Source: Streptomyces sp. NRRL F-5630 (GTDB lineage Bacteria; Actinomycetota; Actinomycetes; Streptomycetales; Streptomycetaceae). Taken from it: a DNA stretch of 64,000 nucleotides. The DNA is taken from positions 1 through 64,000 of the forward strand of contig NZ_JOGO01000023.1 of NCBI RefSeq assembly GCF_000719475.1, written 5' to 3'. This document shows, piece by piece, positions 24,502-33,339 of this stretch; position 1 is the first letter of the stretch; every line of letters begins with the position of its first letter. The translations under genes and the position numbers were made by a program. The notes beneath the pieces are model-generated. The model made no database searches, was not told the DNA's origin, and saw nothing but the letters and a program-made list of their open reading frames with translations.

Positions 24502-25929
24502 TCAGTCCTTGTACGCCTTGGCCGCGTCCCGCTCCAGCCGCTGCTGGACCGCGGTGACGTCCTTCGGCTTCGCGAGGAAGTCCTGGAGCGCCTTCCACTC
24601 GCCCTTGTTGGGCGAGCCGCCGAAGGACTGCGGCATCTGGTCCGACATGTCGTAGCGGATGTCGTCCCCGGCCTTGAGCAGCGCCTCGGCGATGCCGCGC
24701 TGCACGGCGTTCGGATACGCGGACGTGTCGAGCGCCTTGTTCGGCGAGATGAACCCGCCGGTCTTCGCCCAGATCGCGGCGGCCTCGGGCGAGGCGAGGT
24801 ACGTGAGCAGCGCCTGCGCGCCCTCGGAGTCCTTGAGCGCCACGGCCGCGTCACCCCCGACCACCGCCGGAGCCTGCCCGCCGCCCACAGCAGGGAAGGG
24901 GAAGACCTTCGCGTCGGTGCCGATCTTCGCGTCCGTCTCGGCGATGTTGATGCCGACGAAGTCCGCCTCGAAGACCATTCCGGCCTTCGGCTGGTCGCCG
25001 CCCGTGAAGGTCTGCGTGACCGAGGCGGGGAACTCGGTGGCGAGCGCGCCCTTCGCGCCGCCCGCGAGCAGGTCGGGCTTGCCGAAGAGCTGGCCGAGCG
25101 TCGTGAGCGCCTGCTTCACGGAGGGGTCGGTCCACTTGATCTCGTGCCGCGCGAGCTTGTCGTACTTCTCCGGGCCCGCCTGCGAGAGGTAGATGTTCTC
25201 GAACCAGTCCGTGAGCGTCCAGCCGTCCGCGCCCGCGACGGAGACGGGCGTGACGCCGGAGTCGGCGACGGTCTGCGCGGTCTTCAGGAAGTCGGCCCAC
25301 GAGGTGGGGACTTCGGCGCCCGCGTTGTCGAAGACGGCGGTGTTGTACCAGACGAGGGACTTGTTCGCGGCCTTGAAGTAGACGCCGTACTGCTTGCCGT
25401 CGACCGCGCCGAGATCCTGCCAGCCCTGCCCGTAGTTCTTCTTCAGCTCGGCCTGCGCCTCGGGCCCCAGGGGCTTCGCCCACTTGCGCTCCACGGCCTG
25501 CTGGATCGCGCCGACCTGCGGCAGCATGGCCACGTCCGGCTGACCACCACCGGCGATCTTCGACTCCAGGAAGCCGATGACCGGGTCCTGCGCGGCGACG
25601 TACTCCGTCTTCGCCCCGGTCCGCTTCCCGAAGTCGGCGAGCACCTTCTCGAAGGCGTCCCGCTCGGCCCCGCTCCAGACGGCGGCGATCTTCACGGTCT
25701 GCCCGTCGAGCTTGGGCAACCGGACGCCGGAGGAGGACTGTTCGGCGGAGGCGGACGGCTTCTTCGCGTCGTCCCCCTTGTCCTTCCCGCCGTCCCCGTC
25801 GCTGCCGCAGGCGGTCAGCGCCACGGCGGTCCCGGCCGCGACGGCCATGAGCGCCAGCCGGCGCGAGCGCCGCCCCCGGCCCTTGCGTGGCGCCCGGCTC
25901 CGTGCATCCCGAAGAGGTGCGTGCATCAT
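24502..25929 (-). CDS. Sugar ABC transporter substrate-binding lipoprotein
   Basis: The protein has 475 residues. The signal peptide has an Arg-rich N region (KGRGRRSRR), a hydrophobic stretch and the lipobox LTAC, giving lipidation at Cys41. The mature protein is a family 1 extracellular solute-binding fold (VKIAAVWSGAERDAF, GQPDVAMLPQ, the hinge region YFKAANKSLVWYN). It captures an extracellular sugar and hands it to the two permeases. The operon contains no ATP-binding gene, so a shared ATPase such as MsiK, which energises several Streptomyces sugar importers, is inferred. No LacI-type regulator is adjacent. ATG 25926 is an equally possible start. Confidence 0.9.
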   Translation of the reverse strand: MMHAPLRDARSRAPRKGRGRRSRRLALMAVAAGTAVALTACGSDGDGGKDKGDDAKKPSASAEQSSSGVRLPKLDGQTVKIAAVWSGAERDAFEKVLADFGKRTGAKTEYVAAQDPVIGFLESKIAGGGQPDVAMLPQVGAIQQAVERKWAKPLGPEAQAELKKNYGQGWQDLGAVDGKQYGVYFKAANKSLVWYNTAVFDNAGAEVPTSWADFLKTAQTVADSGVTPVSVAGADGWTLTDWFENIYLSQAGPEKYDKLARHEIKWTDPSVKQALTTLGQLFGKPDLLAGGAKGALATEFPASVTQTFTGGDQPKAGMVFEADFVGINIAETDAKIGTDAKVFPFPAVGGGQAPAVVGGDAAVALKDSEGAQALLTYLASPEAAAIWAKTGGFISPNKALDTSAYPNAVQRGIAEALLKAGDDIRYDMSDQMPQSFGGSPNKGEWKALQDFLAKPKDVTAVQQRLERDAAKAYKD

Positions 25930-26149
25930 CGCCCCGTTCTCTTCCGTCTCGCTTCAACTACGAATCGTGTCCCGGTGGTTGCCGGGAGGGGGCCTCTTCC
26001 CCCCTCCCGCACATCTACGCCCGCCCGCTCGCGGGAAGCAAGGGGGTGGGAGGTCACGACCTGCGCGGACGCGGCCCTTTGTGATCGTGCTGTGACCCGG
26101 AACGGGCCACCCGGGCAAGGCACGCCCCGCGCGGTGCGCACGGCCGGAC
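25930..26149. promoter_or_regulatory. Upstream region of the sugar ABC operon
   Basis: This region contains a hairpin with nine-base G/C arms (25984-25992 and 26000-26008) in what would be the mRNA leader or promoter of the binding-protein gene on the minus strand. Beyond it the sequence becomes less G+C-rich (about 26080-26100). No definite promoter or LacI-type operator could be assigned. Confidence 0.35.
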
Positions 26150-26518
26150 AAGGAGCGGCGGCGCCTACGGGCCGAAGCGGCCGGGCGCATCACTGGTCCG
26201 GTCTCGATGTACCTGCGCCTCGCGCGGCTCGATCTGGCCGCAAGTGCCCTGAGAGAGGCCCTTGATCATGCCCTGGCCACGGGACTGTCCTACCGGCGCA
26301 GGGGAGCGGTGCTCACGGACCTGGCGTCCATCGGGGTGAAGCGGCGGGACCCCGAGCAAGTGCTGGCGTACGGCGGAGAGGCCGTACGCCTTGCTCAGGC
26401 GTCGTCCTCCGGATACGCCGTCCGTAGAGTCGGGGACTTGAGAGCCCAGCTCACCGAGTTCGGCCATGACCGCAGGGTTCTGGAACTCAGCGAGCGGATC
26501 GACTCGCTGCACACGTGA
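26150..26518 (+). pseudogene. Remnant of a TPR-containing regulator (C-terminal part)
   Basis: An open frame from 26096 to 26518 encodes TPR-like helices (AASALREALDHALATGLSY, then DLASIGVKRRDPEQVL) matching the C-terminal repeats of Streptomyces XRE/TPR regulators. No helix-turn-helix or N-terminal repeats are present, and a stop at 26093 closes the frame upstream. Translation could only begin at ATG 26207, giving 103 residues, with no convincing ribosome-binding site. It looks like a truncated gene, though a short expressed protein cannot be excluded. Its original partner may be the small gene downstream. Confidence 0.6.
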
Positions 26519-26537
26519 GGACAAGAGAGGAACCTTC

Positions 26538-26903
26538 ATGTCGGACACCGAGGGCGGGCGGCGGTTTCGCGCGGCATGGATCGCAGGGGTGCGGCGGCAC
26601 TTTCCGGGGGAGCCGAAGCCGGGATACGTGAGCGGCTGGGACGAGATGCCGGAGTGGGAGCGGTCGGCGGCCGGAGCGGTGTACGCGCAGGTACGGGACC
26701 TGATCGAGGCCAGCGAGGGCGGGGCCGCCAAGCTGAGCCGGGAACAGAAGAGCCGGTTCGTCGCGATCAGCTGGACGGCCCAGATGTATCGCGCCTTCAC
26801 CGACCCCAAGCCCGGGTACGTGGCCGATTGGTCCGAACTCCCTGAGTGGCAGCGGGAGACGGACGCGGACATCTTCGAGGCCATCGAGGCGGAGCGGGAC
26901 TGA
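26538..26903 (+). CDS. Small protein with a duplicated PKPGYV-W-E-PEW motif
   Basis: The protein has 121 residues starting at ATG 26538, eight bases after GAGAGGA. Two copies of the motif PKPGYVxxWxExPEW occur, near residues 27-41 and 92-106, each followed by an acidic helix. The internal duplication suggests two equivalent binding modules. Single-copy versions of the second half seem to occur beside XRE/TPR regulators in Streptomyces, which fits the regulator remnant directly upstream. There is no signal peptide and no membrane segment. Function unknown; I infer a regulatory accessory role. Confidence 0.7.
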   Translation: MSDTEGGRRFRAAWIAGVRRHFPGEPKPGYVSGWDEMPEWERSAAGAVYAQVRDLIEASEGGAAKLSREQKSRFVAISWTAQMYRAFTDPKPGYVADWSELPEWQRETDADIFEAIEAERD

Positions 26904-27232
26904 GAAGCTGACGAAGGTGGCGGCGTGGCCGGGGTTCCGGCCGCGTCCGTCCCCGGGAGAAGGACCTGTGCCCCTCTCGCGTACCGGTGCGGTCGTCGTG
27001 ACGAGGGGACGCGGCCGAGGGAACCGGCCGCTCTGGTCGCCTCGGCGGCCCGGCCCGGCCCGGCCCGGCCCGGCCCGACACCGGGCCAGGCCACCTGACA
27101 GCCGGGCGGAGAACGGTCTGTCCATCCCATGGGGCGCGGCGCCGTGCCGCTGGCGGCCCGTGGGGGGCGGGCTGATGTCCCCGTCGTGGTACGAGGCGCG
27201 TCCGCAGGTGAGGGGGAGGGGGCGGGGGGCGG
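26904..27232. other. Intergenic region without a gene
   Basis: This is a stretch of 329 bases between convergent genes. Apart from a tandem GGCCC array nothing is recognisable. Open frames crossing it give only Arg/Pro/Gly-rich translations on both strands. Confidence 0.5.
27047..27076. repeat. Six tandem copies of GGCCC
   Basis: The pentamer GGCCC is repeated six times without interruption, followed by an imperfect continuation. Such pentamer arrays are slippage-prone and can form stable structures. The array lies between convergent genes, where it may contribute to termination. Confidence 0.9.
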
Positions 27233-30200
27233 TTACAGCAGCGGCTCCTGCGGTCTTGCCTCCGCCGCCCTCGCCGCGCGGTCCAGCGCGCTGGCCAGGA
27301 GGGCGAGGTCTGTCGGGCCGTTGCCCAACTCGCGGACCGGGCGGGCGCGTTCGGGAGCGTCGCCCATTTTCGGCCACTCCAGCGGGGTGACCGTCGGGCG
27401 GAGCGTGGCCGTGCGCGGGATGCGGCCCGTCACGCGGCCCGCCTGGAAGGGGAGGGCCGCCCCGTCCTGGGTCAGCAGGCGTCCGCGGCCCGGGGCCGGG
27501 TCCTCCGGGGCCGGGGACGGGGCGTCGAGCACGACCCGTACCCCCGCCGCGCGCGCCACGTAGGAGGCCGACGCCTTCTCCGTGCGCGCGCCCGCGGCGA
27601 TCAGGTGGACGCCGAGCCGCGCCCCCTCCCGTACCACCGCCTCCAGCGCCCGGACGACCGAACCGGCCGCCGGACGGCCCGTCGCACCGAGCGGCGGGTC
27701 GAGCAGCGCGTCCACGTCGTCCACGAGGACCACGAGGCGCGGGAGCGGGTTCCGCCCGGCTGAGGACGTGCGCGGGCGCAGGCGGAGTGTGCGGCTCGGG
27801 GCCGTCTCGATGTCGCCGGTCTCCACGCCGCGCGACTGCCCGGGGACCGTGGCCTCCGAGTGGTCGGCGGAGTTCGCGGCCGTCGCGTCCGCCGGGTGCG
27901 GTGCCGGGCGCTGGTCCGCCTCCTGGTCGTACGGGACGCGCGGGCGCCCGAACGGCCCGTGCGCGGCCCGCTCCTCGCCGTACCGCGAGCGCTCCCGCTC
28001 GTAGGAGGGTCCGTGCGGGGGCTGTTCCTGGTCGAACATGACCCGGGCGCGTACGCCCTGCTCCGGTACGCGGCTCGTCCGCGCGGCCACCGACACGGCC
28101 GCTGCTCGCGGGGCGCCCGGCCCCGCGCCCGTACCGCCGACGTCGCCCGCGGGACCCCCACCGCCGGCCGGTCCCGCCGCGGGTCCCGGGCGGGGGCCCG
28201 TCCCCGCCGTCCCGCGCGCCCGGACCCGCCCCGAGGCCGTGTCCCCCAGCCCTCCCTGCGCCGGTACGACCGGTTCCCCGCCCCCCGAGGTCGCGTCGCC
28301 CCCGTCGAGCAGCCGTGCCCGCCGCTTCAGCTCGCCCGCCAGCGCCTGCGCGAACTCCCGCATCCGTACCGGGTCCTGGGCGCGCAGCACCGTCGTCACG
28401 TGCGGCAGGTCCGCGCACACCCCGAGCCCCGCGCCGTCCGGCGGCGCCCCCGCGCCGTCCACGAGGACGAGCCCGAGCCGGTCCGGCCGCTCGCCCGCCG
28501 CCAGCGAGGCCGCGAGCGCCCGCAGCAGCTCCGTACGGCCGCTGCCCGCCGGGCCCTCGATGATCAGGTGCGGACCCTGGGCCCCGCCGAGGTCCACGTG
28601 CGCGGGGCCCTCGGGCCCCGCGCCGAGCACCCCGAGCACGCGCCCCCCAGGCGCCTCCTCGGCCGCGCTCGCCCACCGCGCGAGCAACGAGGCGGGCGTG
28701 GCCCGCGCGAGCCCCAGCTCGTCGAGCAGCCGCACCGCCTGGGGCAGCGGGGCCGCCGTGGCGGCGGTACGGGGCGCGCCCTGCGCCGCGTCCGTGCGCA
28801 GCGGCGCGAGAGCCCGTGCGAAGCGCTCCGCCCACGCCGCCGAGACCGCGTCCACGGTGCCCGTCGTGCCGTTCCCCGCGAGCCGCCCGCGCGCCGTGCG
28901 CAGCACGTGCACGGCCGTCGCGACGTCGCCGCTGAGCAGCGCCACGGCCCCGCAGTCGCGGAACGCCGCGACCTGCGCGCACGCCGCCTCGAAGGTCTCG
29001 GCGACCGGCGAGGCGGGAGAGGCCGCGGCCGTCTCCGCGAGGCACACGAGGTGCACCCCCGCCGCGCGCCCCTCCGCGCTCGCGCACCATGCCGCCGCCT
29101 CGCGCAGCGCGGGCGTGCCCGGGTCGCCGTCGAGCACGACGAGCGTCCGCAGTCCCTCGTACTGGCCGGGCGTGCGCCCGCGGACCTCGGCGAAGCGCGC
29201 GGCGGCCTGCTCGTTGTCATAGGCGAGCAGCGCGCGGCACTCCTGCCCGCGCGTCGGGCGTACGTGCGGCAGCCAGCCGAGCCAGCCCCAGCGCGCGACG
29301 CGCTCGCTGAGCGGCTGGTGGCGATCGGTGCTGATCAGGACGATTTCGAGGATGTCGGGGGAGTGCAGCGCCGCGTACTGCGCGAGGACCGCGCGCGCGA
29401 GCCCGGAGAGGCGTTCGCGCGGGCCCGCGAGTCCGAGCGAGCCGCTCTCGGCGAGGCTGACGGTGAGCGGGACGGGCAGCGCGCCGCCCTCGGGACGCGG
29501 GTGCTCGCTCGTGCCGACGCGGCAGGCCAGCGCCTCGGGGTGACCGGGGCCGCGCTCCCACAGGCGCGGGCCAGGGCCCAGCGCGGTGAGCAGGAGGAGG
29601 GCGGGATCGGGCCACGCCTCGGGGGAGCGGGCGGGGCGGGGCGCGGGGACGGGCGGAAGGGGGGCCTCCGGCGCGGTGCCGCCGGGCCCGCTCGGCGGGG
29701 CCTGCCCCGGCGAGGGCGCCTGCCCCGCCGTCGTGGCCGCCGTCTCGTCCGGGCGGGCGCCGCGCCGCCGTCCCCACAGGCCGAGCCCGCCCTTGCGCCG
29801 CACCGTCCTCGTCTCGGCCGGGTCCTGGGGCGCGGGGGCGTCCATCTCGGGGGTGCCGTCGGAGGGATGCGGCCGCGCGTCGCGTGCGCCCAGCGCGTCC
29901 CGCGCCTCGCCCGCCTGCCGCGCGTCCCGCGCCTCGCCCGCCTGCCGCGCGCCGCGCGCCTCGCCCGCCGCGCGCGGTCCGCGCAGGTCCTGGGCGGCGT
30001 GGGTCGCGTCGGCACCGCCGGGGGTGGCGGAGCGCGGCCCATCGGAGGGACGGCGTCCCTCGGAGCCGCGAGGTGCTTCGGGCGTACGGCTCCGGGGCGC
30101 CCCGGCCTCCGCCCGCGCCGCGTCGTTCGTCCCGGCCTCCGTCCGCACCGCGTCGTCCGCCCCGGCCTCCGTCCGCACCGCGTCGTCCGCCCCCGCCCGT

Positions 30201-30814
30201 ACCCGTACGTGCCCCTCGCCGTCCGGCACCGTCGCCACCGGCGGCTGCGTGCCGCCCGCCACGACGCGCAGGACGGACTCGCCGACGCGCAGCAGGGCGC
30301 CGCGCGGGAGCGGCTGGGGGGTGCGGCCGACGGGGCGGCCCTCGATGGTCGTGCCGTTGGTCGAGCCGAGGTCGGCGACCTCCGCGCGGCCCCCTGGGCC
30401 GAGCACGACGGCGCAGTGCGCGCGCGAGACGTCGGGGTCGTCGAGCGTCACGTCGGCGTCGGAGGAGCGGCCGATGCGCACCTCGCCGCCGTGCAGCACG
30501 TGCACGCCGCCCGCGTCGGGCCCCGAGACGACCTGGAGCTGCGGTGCCGCCGGGTCCGGCTCGCCGCCAGGTCCGGCCGGGCCACCGAGCGCGAGCACCG
30601 CGCCGTCCACGAGCGGCGGCTCCCCGAGCACCGCGCGGTGCGGGTCGAGGCGGGTGCCGTCCACCCACCACGAGGACGTCGTCTCGCCCGCGCGGGCCGC
30701 CTGCTTCAGCCCGGCGGCGACCGCCGAGAGCTGGGTGCCCGCCGGGGCGGTGACGAGGACGTCGCAGTCGCGTCCCGCACCCCTCCGTGCCAGGAGGCTG
30801 AGCCGAATCTGCAT
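27233..30814 (-). CDS. FHA-domain protein fused to a degenerate EccC/FtsK-SpoIIIE-like ATPase
   Basis: The protein is about 1193 residues. Residues 1-75 are a ubiquitin/YukD-like leader. An FHA phosphothreonine-binding domain follows at about 92-180 (RIGRSSDADV, SRAHC, DLGSTNGT). A low-complexity linker of about 200 residues carries repeats of a RDARQAGEA type. An EccC-like ATPase region comes next (PRLWERGPGHPEALACRVG, GLAGPRERLSGLARAVLAQ, then LIIEGPAGSGRTELLRAL). Its Walker A has Arg where Lys is expected. A second, Pro/Gly-rich linker splits this domain before the Walker-B-like LVVLVDDVDALLDP. It has no obvious membrane segment and is divergent from PkaA, which suggests it reads a phosphothreonine made by that kinase. 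The start is ATG 30814; a GTG three codons upstream is possible. Confidence 0.8.
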   Translation of the reverse strand: MQIRLSLLARRGAGRDCDVLVTAPAGTQLSAVAAGLKQAARAGETTSSWWVDGTRLDPHRAVLGEPPLVDGAVLALGGPAGPGGEPDPAAPQLQVVSGPDAGGVHVLHGGEVRIGRSSDADVTLDDPDVSRAHCAVVLGPGGRAEVADLGSTNGTTIEGRPVGRTPQPLPRGALLRVGESVLRVVAGGTQPPVATVPDGEGHVRVRAGADDAVRTEAGADDAVRTEAGTNDAARAEAGAPRSRTPEAPRGSEGRRPSDGPRSATPGGADATHAAQDLRGPRAAGEARGARQAGEARDARQAGEARDALGARDARPHPSDGTPEMDAPAPQDPAETRTVRRKGGLGLWGRRRGARPDETAATTAGQAPSPGQAPPSGPGGTAPEAPLPPVPAPRPARSPEAWPDPALLLLTALGPGPRLWERGPGHPEALACRVGTSEHPRPEGGALPVPLTVSLAESGSLGLAGPRERLSGLARAVLAQYAALHSPDILEIVLISTDRHQPLSERVARWGWLGWLPHVRPTRGQECRALLAYDNEQAAARFAEVRGRTPGQYEGLRTLVVLDGDPGTPALREAAAWCASAEGRAAGVHLVCLAETAAASPASPVAETFEAACAQVAAFRDCGAVALLSGDVATAVHVLRTARGRLAGNGTTGTVDAVSAAWAERFARALAPLRTDAAQGAPRTAATAAPLPQAVRLLDELGLARATPASLLARWASAAEEAPGGRVLGVLGAGPEGPAHVDLGGAQGPHLIIEGPAGSGRTELLRALAASLAAGERPDRLGLVLVDGAGAPPDGAGLGVCADLPHVTTVLRAQDPVRMREFAQALAGELKRRARLLDGGDATSGGGEPVVPAQGGLGDTASGRVRARGTAGTGPRPGPAAGPAGGGGPAGDVGGTGAGPGAPRAAAVSVAARTSRVPEQGVRARVMFDQEQPPHGPSYERERSRYGEERAAHGPFGRPRVPYDQEADQRPAPHPADATAANSADHSEATVPGQSRGVETGDIETAPSRTLRLRPRTSSAGRNPLPRLVVLVDDVDALLDPPLGATGRPAAGSVVRALEAVVREGARLGVHLIAAGARTEKASASYVARAAGVRVVLDAPSPAPEDPAPGRGRLLTQDGAALPFQAGRVTGRIPRTATLRPTVTPLEWPKMGDAPERARPVRELGNGPTDLALLASALDRAARAAEARPQEPLL

Positions 30815-31242
30815 CCCGGTCACGCGTCCCCTCTGCGCGCGCGCACGCCGGGAAAGGGCTTCCGCCCCCGTCGCGCACGGGCACTCGGCCTGTACGTACA
30901 GACACGCATCCTCGCACTTGCCAGAGACAACCCGCCCGCCGATCGCCGTCGATTGATCTTGATTGATCTGCTCCGGTCGGAAAAGTTCCATGTCGGACGG
31001 GGTCGATCGGCCGGAACCATTCGCTCCGCGGGCCGGAGGACGAGGGTCCGGCGGCGGGCCGCCGGGGAGGAACGGGACGGTCCCGGGGCTTCGCGCACCC
31101 CCGCCCGGCCGTTTCGGCGCACTACAGTGGGCGGAACTGTCCGAAGCGGCGGCCCCGGGGGCCGCCGCCCCGAACGCGGCCGGCCCGGTGCCCCCAGAGG
31201 TGCCCGGATGCGGGCGAGCCGGATGATCAGGGAGCGCATGAC
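30815..31242. promoter_or_regulatory. Divergent control region between the FHA-ATPase gene and pkaA
   Basis: No gene is seen in 428 bases. An AT-richer core holds two adjacent copies of GATTGATCT (30951-30959 and 30961-30969), a direct repeat with a ten-base period that places both on the same DNA face. It is probably a binding site for a regulator of one or both genes. The rest is G+C-rich without recognisable elements. Confidence 0.5.
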
Positions 31243-32955
31243 GTGCGGCCGGTAGGCAGCAAGTACCTCCTGGAGGAGCCGCTGGGACGCGGCGCCACGG
31301 GCACCGTCTGGCGTGCGCGCCAGACCGTCCCGGCGGGCGCCGAGGCGGCCGTACAGGGGCAGCCGGGCGAGACCGTCGCCATCAAGGTCCTCAAGGAGGA
31401 GCTGGCGAACGATCCGGACATCGTGATGCGCTTCCTGCGCGAGCGCTCGGTGCTGCTCCGGCTCACCCACCCGAACATCGTGCGCGTGCGCGACCTCGTC
31501 GTCGAGGGCGATCTGCTCGCGCTCGTCATGGACCTCGTCGAGGGCCCGGATCTGCACCGCTACCTGCGCGAGAACGGGCCCTTCAGCCCCGTCGCCGCGA
31601 GCCTGCTCACCGCGCAGATCGCGGACGCGCTCGTCGCGAGCCACGCGGACGGCGTCGTGCACCGCGACCTCAAGCCCGCGAACGTCCTCCTGAAGGACGA
31701 CCCCGACGGGGGCCTGCACCCCCTCCTCACGGACTTCGGCATCGCGCGCCTCGCCGACTCCCCCGGCCTCACCCGCACGCAGGAGTTCGTCGGCACCCCC
31801 GCCTACGTCGCCCCGGAGGCCGCCGAGGGCCGCCCGCAGACCTCCGCCGTGGACATCTACGGCGCGGGCATCCTCCTCTACGAGCTGCTCACCGGCCGCC
31901 CGCCCTTCCAGGGCGAGTCCGCGCTCGAAGTCCTCCACCGGCACCTGAGCGAGGAGCCGCGCCGCCCGTCGGGCGTCCCCGAGCCGCTGTGGACGGTTAT
32001 CGAGCGCTGCCTCAGCAAGAACCCGGACCGCCGCCCGAGCGCCGAGAACCTCGCCCGTGCCCTCCGCGTCGTCGCCGAGGGCGTCGGCGTGCACGCCAAC
32101 TCCGCGCAGATCGCGGCGGCCGAGGGCGTCGACGCCCTCCTCGCGCCCGACCCGGACCCGGCCCCCGTACCGGAGACACCGGGCGCCGCGGCCCCGACCG
32201 AGGTCCTCTCGCGCGACGGCTTCCCGCAGGGCGGCCACGACCCGGCGGCGCCGACCTCCGTGCTCCCCACGACCGGGCAGGGCGCCGGTACGGGGCCGGG
32301 CGGCCGTCCCGGTGAGGCCGACCCGACCGCCGTCATGCCCCCCGTACCGCCCGGCGCGGACCCCGACGCCCCGCACCCCTGGGAGAACCAGCTCAGGGCG
32401 GCGCGCGACCGCAACGAGCAGACGCAGATCCAGTACCTCGGCCCGGACGAGGACCCCCTGCGCCGCCGCCCGCACCGGCAGCAGCCCCCGCGGCAGCAAG
32501 GCCCCGGCCCGTACGGCTACGCGCCGCAACCGGGCCCCTACGACCCGCCGCAGCCCCCCGCGTACCGGCAGGGCGGCTACCAGCAGGGCGGGCAGGGCGG
32601 CTACCAGCAGCCGTACCAGCAGCAGCCCCCGCAACAGCAGCCCCAGCAGTACGCGCCCCCGCCCGCCTCGCGCCGGCAGGCCCCGCCGCCCGCCGAGGCC
32701 CCGCCGCGCCGCGAGCCGCGACCGCCGCGCGAGCCCCGTGAGCCGCGCCGCCGCAGCGCCAACCCGATGCGCATCCCGGGCCTCGGCTGCCTCAAGGGCT
32801 GCCTGTTCACCGTGGTGATCCTCTTCGTGGTCGGCTGGATCGTGTGGGAGGTCAGCCCGCTCCAGGACTGGATCGGCACGGGCAAGGGCTACTGGGACCA
32901 GCTCGGCAGCTGGGTCAAGGAGATCTCGGGCTGGTTCTCGAAGCTGAACGGCTAG
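31243..32955 (+). CDS. pkaA: Membrane-anchored Ser/Thr protein kinase PkaA
   Basis: The protein has 570 residues and a GTG start. The kinase domain occupies about residues 8-275: glycine loop LGRGATGTVW, lysine in VAIKVLK, catalytic loop HRDLKPANVLL, TDFGIAR (a DFG motif) and GTPAYVAPE. An insertion of about 12 residues precedes the catalytic lysine. A juxtamembrane region rich in Pro, Gln and Tyr (GGYQQGGQGGYQQPY) follows. One membrane segment, CLFTVVILFVVGWIVW, lies near residue 527, with only about 30 residues outside. It phosphorylates proteins on Ser/Thr at the membrane. It pairs with PkaB downstream and with the divergent FHA-ATPase. Naming follows the S. coelicolor pkaA-pkaB-prfB-ftsEX order. 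Confidence 0.92.
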   Translation: MRPVGSKYLLEEPLGRGATGTVWRARQTVPAGAEAAVQGQPGETVAIKVLKEELANDPDIVMRFLRERSVLLRLTHPNIVRVRDLVVEGDLLALVMDLVEGPDLHRYLRENGPFSPVAASLLTAQIADALVASHADGVVHRDLKPANVLLKDDPDGGLHPLLTDFGIARLADSPGLTRTQEFVGTPAYVAPEAAEGRPQTSAVDIYGAGILLYELLTGRPPFQGESALEVLHRHLSEEPRRPSGVPEPLWTVIERCLSKNPDRRPSAENLARALRVVAEGVGVHANSAQIAAAEGVDALLAPDPDPAPVPETPGAAAPTEVLSRDGFPQGGHDPAAPTSVLPTTGQGAGTGPGGRPGEADPTAVMPPVPPGADPDAPHPWENQLRAARDRNEQTQIQYLGPDEDPLRRRPHRQQPPRQQGPGPYGYAPQPGPYDPPQPPAYRQGGYQQGGQGGYQQPYQQQPPQQQPQQYAPPPASRRQAPPPAEAPPRREPRPPREPREPRRRSANPMRIPGLGCLKGCLFTVVILFVVGWIVWEVSPLQDWIGTGKGYWDQLGSWVKEISGWFSKLNG

Positions 32956-33339
32956 CGGCGGGCCGTGCGCCGGGCCGCCGCCCCCTGGGCGATGCCCCGG
33001 CGCGGCGCTCCCCCTCGTGCGCCGCGCGGCTCGGCCTTACCCGTCGCGCGGCACGGCAGCACCCGTCGTGCGCGGCACAGCAGTGCCCGCCGCGCGGCTC
33101 GGCGACGCGTCGCGCGGAGGGCGAGTGCGGCGACAAGTCGACAATCGGCGGATGTCTTCGGCCACCGAACCCCCATAAAACCGGACGGATCGCCGTCCCG
33201 ATGTGGCGCGAAGGCCGATCCTGGGCACGGAAGACCCCAGGACGCGCGTAACTTTGCGCATCGTCGCATCGCCACGACTTTGCAAACGTCGCAACGCCAC
33301 GTCCCCGGCCGCGCCGGGGCCCGACCTGTCGGAGCAGTT
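32956..33339. other. Intergenic region between pkaA and pkaB with degenerate GC repeats
   Basis: No gene is seen in 384 bases. From about 32960 to 33120 the strings CGCGCGGCTCGG and CGCGCGGCACGG recur in a degenerate array. The segment 33160-33310 is less G+C-rich and includes GACTTTGCAAACGTCG, and likely holds the pkaB promoter. Confidence 0.45.

Noticed and set aside
27233..30814. Part of a type VII secretion locus
   Set aside because: Only one EccC-like protein with a degenerate Walker A is present, and no EccB, EccD, EccE, mycosin or WXG100 gene is nearby.
32965..33339. N-terminal extension of PkaB by 125 residues
   Set aside because: The sequence is low-complexity Ser/Ala/Arg, and the TTG at 33340 has a ribosome-binding site at the right distance from the kinase domain.
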